Source of the DNA: CAYUIS01 sp964444825
GTDB taxonomy: Bacteria > Chloroflexota > Anaerolineae > B4-G1
Length of the DNA stretch: 10,357 nt
Assembly (NCBI GenBank): GCA_964444825.1
Contig: CAYUIS010000164.1
Span: 1 to 10,357, forward strand
Direction of reading: 5' to 3'
The first letter of the stretch is position 1, and each line of letters opens with the position of its first letter. The translations under genes were made by a program, and so were the position numbers. Positions 6,703-10,357 of this stretch are shown here, one piece after another. The notes beneath the pieces were generated by a model, which saw nothing but the letters and a program-made list of their open reading frames with translations, did not search any database and was not told the DNA's origin.

Positions 6703-7905
6703 TCAAGCCTCCGGTTTGAGAACGTTTCGATAGATATCCACCAGGTCTCTCCCGACACGATCCCAGGAGAAATGGCGAATGGCGCGTTCTCGTAGTCTCT
6801 GGCCAATGTCGATGCGTCGCTGTGGATCGGTAACGAGGCCCCCGACGGCATCGGCCAAGGCTCCTGGATCACCCATTGGGGTCGCGTACGAGCCGAGTTC
6901 CTGCATATATTCTCGGTTCTGGGGTGCATCGAACGCCACAGTGGGCAACTTCATCGCCATATACTCCAGTATCTTGCCACAGCCCTCGGTGGCAGAGATC
7001 TTGGGCGCTACTGCGATATCGCCCAATGCGAGATGGGCTGGTGTTTCCTCGCGCGGAATCTTGCCTCTAAAGATCACTCGATCGGCCACTCCCATGTCCG
7101 CCGCCATACGTCGATAACGTGGTATCCCAGGGAACCCTCCCACCAAGAGAGTCATACCGACACCTCGGTCTTTGAGGATGCGGGTAGCCTGCAAGATATG
7201 GGGGATTCCCTGGTAGTCGGCGAGCAATCCCAAATACACGACGACTGGACGATCATCCGGAAGACCAAGAGTGGCCCGCTGAGCGGCTACCTCATCGGGG
7301 GACAATACATCGGGATGGAAAAAGTCCACGTTGACTCTGTCAGGCACTGCACGCACCCGATCCGGGTCGCAGCCAAAATCCTCTCTCAACACCTGTGCTG
7401 CCTTTGTCGTGCTGGTGAGAATGATATCGGGGAGATGGTCAATACGCGTTTCCAGCAATCTCAACCAGTAATACCAAGGACCCTCTGGGTCAAGAAAGCG
7501 GTGATCCACCATCTCGGCGGTCAAACTCCCTTGAAAATCGGCCACCAGGGGAATGCGTTGGATCTGACTTATCATGTGACCGATGAGCGCACCCTCGTGC
7601 AGGTGACCGTGAACGATGTCGAAGCGTCGACGCAGTGCGACCTTTAGCCCGGTCCATCCCAAGAGAAGGTCGAAGGCGATCTTGTGTCGTGAGGAGCCAA
7701 CTTCATAGTCGGCGCGCCATGGTGTGGGCCGTGTGCGCACGATCTCCAGATCAGGTAGATCGCGTCCCATATAATAGGTGATGACCGTCACCCGATGCCC
7801 CAGCTTTTGGAGCGCGCGCACTTCCTCCAGGATGCGCACATGGCAGCCATAGTCGAGGAAAAACGATGTGGGGGCGACCATCAATACACGGTATTCTTCA
7901 GTCAA
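6703..7905 (-). CDS. Glycosyltransferase family 4 (GT-B fold)
   Basis: The 400-residue protein is a GT-B glycosyltransferase of the GT4 type, transferring a sugar from a nucleotide sugar in the cytoplasm. The N-terminal acceptor domain begins VLMVAPTSFFLDYGCHVR (7-24) and has FDIVHGHLHEGAL (95-107). The C-terminal donor-binding domain begins near 218 with RPVVVYLGLLADYQGI (219-234). LLVGGFPG (253-260) follows, and then the donor site ATEGCGKILEYMAMKLPTVA (305-324), where E307 and E314 take the place of the usual pair of glutamates. The spacing between them is six residues rather than seven, as in GT4 members with a K-x-x-E-Y-M-A motif. The acceptor is unknown. ATG 7905 is used here; ATG 7881 (residue 9) is possible but would cut into the first strand. 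It lies 82 bp after the dehydrogenase-like gene and 9 bp before the permease gene. Confidence 0.92.
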   Translation of the reverse strand: MTEEYRVLMVAPTSFFLDYGCHVRILEEVRALQKLGHRVTVITYYMGRDLPDLEIVRTRPTPWRADYEVGSSRHKIAFDLLLGWTGLKVALRRRFDIVHGHLHEGALIGHMISQIQRIPLVADFQGSLTAEMVDHRFLDPEGPWYYWLRLLETRIDHLPDIILTSTTKAAQVLREDFGCDPDRVRAVPDRVNVDFFHPDVLSPDEVAAQRATLGLPDDRPVVVYLGLLADYQGIPHILQATRILKDRGVGMTLLVGGFPGIPRYRRMAADMGVADRVIFRGKIPREETPAHLALGDIAVAPKISATEGCGKILEYMAMKLPTVAFDAPQNREYMQELGSYATPMGDPGALADAVGGLVTDPQRRIDIGQRLRERAIRHFSWDRVGRDLVDIYRNVLKPEA

Positions 7906-7949
7906 TGTGCTTGCCTGCCCCGATCCTTCCGTGGGTCACAATCAGAGAA

Positions 7950-7978
7950 ATCCTAATCAGATCGTAGGCCTGTATGAA
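7950..7978 (-). promoter_or_regulatory. Weak promoter candidate before the glycosyltransferase
   Basis: On the minus strand TTCATA (7973-7978) and TAGGAT (7950-7955) are 17 bp apart, each four of six matches. The same 82-bp gap has a direct repeat AATCAGA (7940-7946 and 7955-7961) and the palindrome AAAGATCTTT (7978-7987) just after the upstream stop codon. The evidence is thin, and read-through from upstream genes is equally likely. Confidence 0.2.
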
Positions 7979-7987
7979 AAGATCTTT

Positions 7988-9007
7988 CTATTCCTTGCCA
8001 GGGTCTTGTCCGTCTTTCGGACGTCGTCCGAGCCCTTCGCCCAGGAACATTTGTCTGACCTGTCTACCAAGCGATAGCGATGGCATCTGGTCGGAGCTGA
8101 GGGTATGTTCTTTGATCCACATGCCCTGGCGCCCTTCTGCCATCCACTGCTCTCGTCCCCCGGCGGCTTGAGCGAACGTTTCTTCTAGCAGTTTTTCATC
8201 CTCCTGTGAGAGCAGATCGCGTAGGTGAACCAACTCGGTCAGGAGGACGTTCAATCGTCGTATGACGTTTTCTCGATTGAGGAACGTAGCGATGTGATGC
8301 TGGTGAGCTGTCTCGGCGGCCTCGGTAGCGATGGCAAAACGATGACCGGCAAACTTGCGCATCTCGTGCCAGCCGGGCGTGTCTATGGTAGCCCGCAGCA
8401 GCGCGATAGACAGCAGCTCGGGCAGATTCTCTATGCCCGCCTGCAAGCCATCGTGTTCGGTGACGTCGATGAAAAACGGGTTAGCGTCGAGCATCTTGGC
8501 CAGTCTGGCAAAGACATCTAGAACAGCTTCAGAGATTCCTGATGGTGTTGTGAAGCAATAGAGCGCCTCTCTCAATAGATCGGCACTGGCCTCGTCCAGT
8601 CCTCCCGCAGGCTCAAGGCCGACAATGGCCGGGTTGAGAATCGGGTGCCCGCCAGCAAAGTATATCCCTTCGGGCAAAAGTTCCTCAGCCCAACGCATTA
8701 CGGGGGCTTTGAGAGGCGCCGTATCGGTGACAAAGGCGCCGGCCTTTAGGTGCGGCGCGATGGCAGCGAACGTTTCGCGAACGTCGGTCAGTGGCACGGC
8801 GACGATCACCAAATCAGCATCCTTGCAGGCTCGACCCGGCTTCCTCTCTACCTGGTCAAAGGCTCCCTTGGCCCGCGCCAGATCGGCGGCCAAGGACTTG
8901 GCATCGTACCCGATGATTTCCGGTGGCTCCTTCAGAGTCTTTAGTTTTAGGGCTATCGAGACGCTGACGTAATCGGAGCCTATGATGGCGACTTGTTTAA
9001 AGAGCAT
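7988..9007 (-). CDS. Prephenate dehydrogenase-like protein, probably diverged
   Basis: From ATG 9007 the protein has 339 residues and the general shape of the prephenate/arogenate dehydrogenase (TyrA) family: an N-terminal Rossmann domain and a helical dimer domain from about 155. Family landmarks are GYD (33-35), DLVIVAVPLTDV (65-76), TDTAPLK (94-100) for the usual TDxGSxK, FAGGHPI (117-123), and EHDGLQAGIENLPEL (184-198) for the usual HDxxxAxxSHLPH. Several key positions differ. The nucleotide-binding turn reads GSDYVS (10-15) instead of GxGxxG, the catalytic Ser is Pro98, and the SHLPH Ser and second His are Glu193 and Glu197. The family His in GGHP (H121) is kept. It may therefore not make tyrosine. 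A tail of about 50 residues (290-339) is extra. The ATG has AGGA 8 nt upstream; a TTG at 9031 would add eight residues. It lies among genes for glycan export and an HD protein, with no other aromatic-pathway genes. Confidence 0.78.
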   Translation of the reverse strand: MLFKQVAIIGSDYVSVSIALKLKTLKEPPEIIGYDAKSLAADLARAKGAFDQVERKPGRACKDADLVIVAVPLTDVRETFAAIAPHLKAGAFVTDTAPLKAPVMRWAEELLPEGIYFAGGHPILNPAIVGLEPAGGLDEASADLLREALYCFTTPSGISEAVLDVFARLAKMLDANPFFIDVTEHDGLQAGIENLPELLSIALLRATIDTPGWHEMRKFAGHRFAIATEAAETAHQHHIATFLNRENVIRRLNVLLTELVHLRDLLSQEDEKLLEETFAQAAGGREQWMAEGRQGMWIKEHTLSSDQMPSLSLGRQVRQMFLGEGLGRRPKDGQDPGKE

Positions 9008-9015
9008 AGTAACAA

Positions 9016-9019
9016 TCCT
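9016..9019 (-). promoter_or_regulatory. RBS favouring ATG 9007
   Basis: AGGA on the minus strand lies 8 nt before ATG 9007, within the context CAGGATTGTTACT-ATG. The alternative TTG start at 9031 lies upstream of it and has no comparable site, and the extra residues would precede the first beta strand of the Rossmann domain. Confidence 0.55.
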
Positions 9020-9036
9020 GACCTTTCTCAATCCTG

Positions 9037-9082
9037 TGCAGATATCGTCTGCACTCTCGTGCCGATATCGCCTGCACTCTAA
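9037..9082 (-). repeat. Two tandem 23-bp repeats, each with a dyad
   Basis: Units 9037-9059 and 9060-9082 match at 20 or 21 of 23 positions with no gap. The right-hand unit (9037-9059 with one flanking base) holds the inverted repeat GTGCAGA-N5-TCTGCAC (9036-9054). The other unit has a less perfect outer dyad but a perfect central CGATATCG (9063-9070). The pair fills the 71-bp gap between the HD gene stop (9079-9081, inside unit 2) and the dehydrogenase-like start at 9007. The spacing of about two helical turns and the position fit a double operator, but nothing shows a regulator. As RNA, the stronger unit could also form a hairpin just upstream of the ribosome binding site. Confidence 0.65.
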
Positions 9083-9624
9083 TTGACACCATCGGCTGCC
9101 TGGAGGATGGCCAGCAGTCGATCCTCGTCACCTGCGAGGGCCGGTCCATTCGTTGCTTTCCCCTGGTGCCGCCGGATAAGGGCGACAGTGATGTCCGAGC
9201 AGCCAGCCTCCTTGGCCCATCGCGCACCTATCTCAGGGTGCTGGACGTAGACGACAAATGGGCGGCGCCAGTTTTGTGGTGGGCTGTCCCCTTTGTATCC
9301 ACAGCCCAGGTGAGCCAGTAGGCGGGGTGCAAGGCGATCCAGGATTACCATGATTGCTCTCTGCCACGCCGGCAGCCGAGTAGCCGACTTTCCACTATCG
9401 TGCAGAAGGGCCGCCGCCAGAAGATGCGGGTTCTGATGACCCGCTCGGCGTAGCGTGTGATACACCGCCAGAGCGTGGTGTTGGTCCTGGGCAGCCTGAT
9501 GGCGGAAGAGAGCTTGAGCCTCTGGTGTCAGGGTCTGTATTGCTTGCTTTATCTGTTCCTCAGGGACCTGGGCGGCCAACGCGCGTAGGAACTGTCCCGC
9601 ACGGTATAGGACTGTCTCAACCAT
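9079..9624 (-). CDS. HD-domain protein, predicted metal-dependent phosphohydrolase
   Basis: This protein of about 181 residues has an HD-superfamily domain. The metal ligands appear complete: H49/H50 in DQHHALAVYHTL, the H75-D76 pair in AALLHDSGK (71-79), H129 in VQHPEIGARWAKEAG (127-141), H153 in ALIRRHQ (148-154), and the closing D178 in ILQAADGVN (173-181). Such proteins hydrolyse phosphate esters, often of nucleotides; the substrate is not predictable here. The pattern HPEIGA...HH-like resembles the HD-GYP/RNase Y branch in the second half, without a GYP motif. The start is uncertain. ATG 9624 is given, but GTG 9633, which overlaps the TAG of the protease gene as TAGTG, would add three residues. 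Neither has a clear Shine-Dalgarno, so translation is probably coupled to the protease gene upstream. Confidence 0.85.
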   Translation of the reverse strand: MVETVLYRAGQFLRALAAQVPEEQIKQAIQTLTPEAQALFRHQAAQDQHHALAVYHTLRRAGHQNPHLLAAALLHDSGKSATRLPAWQRAIMVILDRLAPRLLAHLGCGYKGDSPPQNWRRPFVVYVQHPEIGARWAKEAGCSDITVALIRRHQGKATNGPALAGDEDRLLAILQAADGVN

Positions 9625-9632
9625 CGTGTGCA

Positions 9633-10271
9633 CTAGTACAACAGCAAAGCGCGAATCATAAAGTTCATCAACGGACTGATGATTACGCTGAGTATACCGA
9701 GTCTCGACAATAGGTACAGGACCAGCATCAGCCCCATTCCTCCGAAGCGCTCCAGTTGATCCATAAGGCCAGCCAGCGACGGTGGTAGCAGCCAGGCCAA
9801 TATGCGCGAACCATCGAGCGGAGGGATGGGGATCAGATTAAAGACCATCAGACTCAGATTGATCAATATAAAATTGACCAGGATGTTCTGGAAGCTGATG
9901 AGAGAGCCTGTGCTGGTGCTCAAGTTCAGCCATCCCATCCGAAAGGGAATCGCACCCAGCATCGCCAAGACCAGATTGGAGAATGGCCCCGCCGCCGCCA
10001 CGATCGCCCAACTGGTGCGGACGTTTCCCCGCAGGCGATAAGGAAGCACGGGGACCGGTTTGCCCCACCCATAACCAAAGAACACCAGCGTTAGCGTTCC
10101 AACCGGATCTAGGTGGGCCAATGGATTGATCGTCAGCCGGCCGCGTAGGGCGGCTGTGTCATCTCCCAGTTGATACGCAGCCCAGGCATGGGCCCACTCG
10201 TGAATGGGCATACTCGTTAGGAACAGGATCGTCAATGCAATGAGCCGATCCGGATCGAGCAAATTCATCAT
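9633..10271 (-). CDS. Site-2 protease family (M50) membrane metalloprotease
   Basis: The 212-residue protein is a compact member of the M50/S2P family of zinc proteases that cut within membranes. The zinc motif HEWAH (24-28) sits in the first hydrophobic segment. NPLAHLDPVGT (49-59) and FGYGWGKPVPV (65-75) follow as in the short bacterial Rip/SpoIVFB-like branch. AGPFSNLVLA (94-103) and FNLIPIPPLDG (144-154) come next, the latter with the third zinc ligand D153. There is no PDZ or CBS domain. All catalytic residues are present. Targets of this branch are mostly unknown, though anti-sigma factors are common substrates for relatives. ATG 10271 is followed at once by a second ATG (10268); no strong Shine-Dalgarno is visible. 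It is the first gene of the minus-strand series, behind the promoter at 10318-10346, and its TAG touches the HD gene start. Confidence 0.92.
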   Translation of the reverse strand: MMNLLDPDRLIALTILFLTSMPIHEWAHAWAAYQLGDDTAALRGRLTINPLAHLDPVGTLTLVFFGYGWGKPVPVLPYRLRGNVRTSWAIVAAAGPFSNLVLAMLGAIPFRMGWLNLSTSTGSLISFQNILVNFILINLSLMVFNLIPIPPLDGSRILAWLLPPSLAGLMDQLERFGGMGLMLVLYLLSRLGILSVIISPLMNFMIRALLLY

Positions 10272-10296
10272 CTATGATCTTTGCGCCTCTCTTGAA

Positions 10297-10310
10297 TGCT
10301 GCGAACAGCA
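10297..10310 (-). other. UUCG stem-loop at the predicted 5' end of the transcript
   Basis: On the minus strand TGCTG-TTCG-CAGCA forms a 5-bp stem closed by a UUCG tetraloop. The predicted start of transcription from the promoter at 10318-10346 is about 10311, so the hairpin would be the first structure of the message. Stem-loops at the extreme 5' end are known to protect mRNA from decay. Confidence 0.5.
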
Positions 10311-10317
10311 GGGGGCA

Positions 10318-10346
10318 ATTATAACATGTTTGTTGGAAAGGGCGAA
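10318..10346 (-). promoter_or_regulatory. Extended -10 promoter of the minus-strand gene series
   Basis: On the minus strand TGTTATAAT (10318-10326) is a perfect extended -10. A weak -35, TTCGCC (10341-10346, three of six), lies at the ideal 17-bp spacing. The protease ATG is about 40 nt downstream of the expected start. Gaps within the series are short (0-82 bp), so this promoter could serve several of the following genes. Confidence 0.7.
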
Positions 10347-10357
10347 CAGGTGGGGTG

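Noticed and set aside
7033..7647. 204-codon plus-strand open frame
   Set aside because: It is antisense to the GT4 gene and is explained by codon bias of the real gene.

Overview
The window looks like an ordinary chromosomal stretch of a moderately GC-rich bacterium, most likely a member of Chloroflexota (Anaerolineae-like). That assignment is an inference from the Pro/Thr-rich linker of a membrane-anchored sortase, the long PriA, a Wzm/TagG-type exporter next to a GT4 glycosyltransferase, and general protein style. No 16S or other decisive marker is present. There are no mobile elements, no CRISPR array, and no rRNA or tRNA genes that I can see.

Layout. Positions 1-381 (minus) hold the N-terminal part of a sortase that runs off the left edge. 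Positions 382-749 form a divergent intergenic region with one good promoter candidate for the sortase and one or two for the rightward genes. Positions 750-3144 (plus) form a tight three-gene nucleotide-sugar operon: an RmlC-like cupin, an extended-SDR epimerase/dehydratase and an RmlD-like reductase. It ends in two hairpins, the second a T-rich terminator overlapping the end of priA. Positions 3259-10271 (minus) hold six genes in a row. In transcription order they are an M50 site-2 protease, an HD-domain protein, a prephenate-dehydrogenase-like protein, a GT4 glycosyltransferase, an ABC-2 polysaccharide export permease and the primosomal helicase PriA. A near-perfect extended -10 promoter lies just upstream of the protease gene.

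How the genes fit together. The plus operon probably makes an activated (6-deoxy)sugar. The glycosyltransferase and permease on the other strand probably build and export a surface glycan, and the sortase would act on cell-surface proteins. So much of the window concerns the cell envelope, with PriA (replication restart), the HD protein and the protease as housekeeping or regulatory company. No clear new multi-gene system is visible. The items most worth a second look are the prephenate-dehydrogenase-like protein with a broken nucleotide-binding motif and lost catalytic positions, the tandem 23-bp dyad repeat directly in front of its gene, the RmlC-like protein lacking canonical catalytic positions, and a UUCG stem-loop at the predicted 5' end of the long minus-strand transcript.
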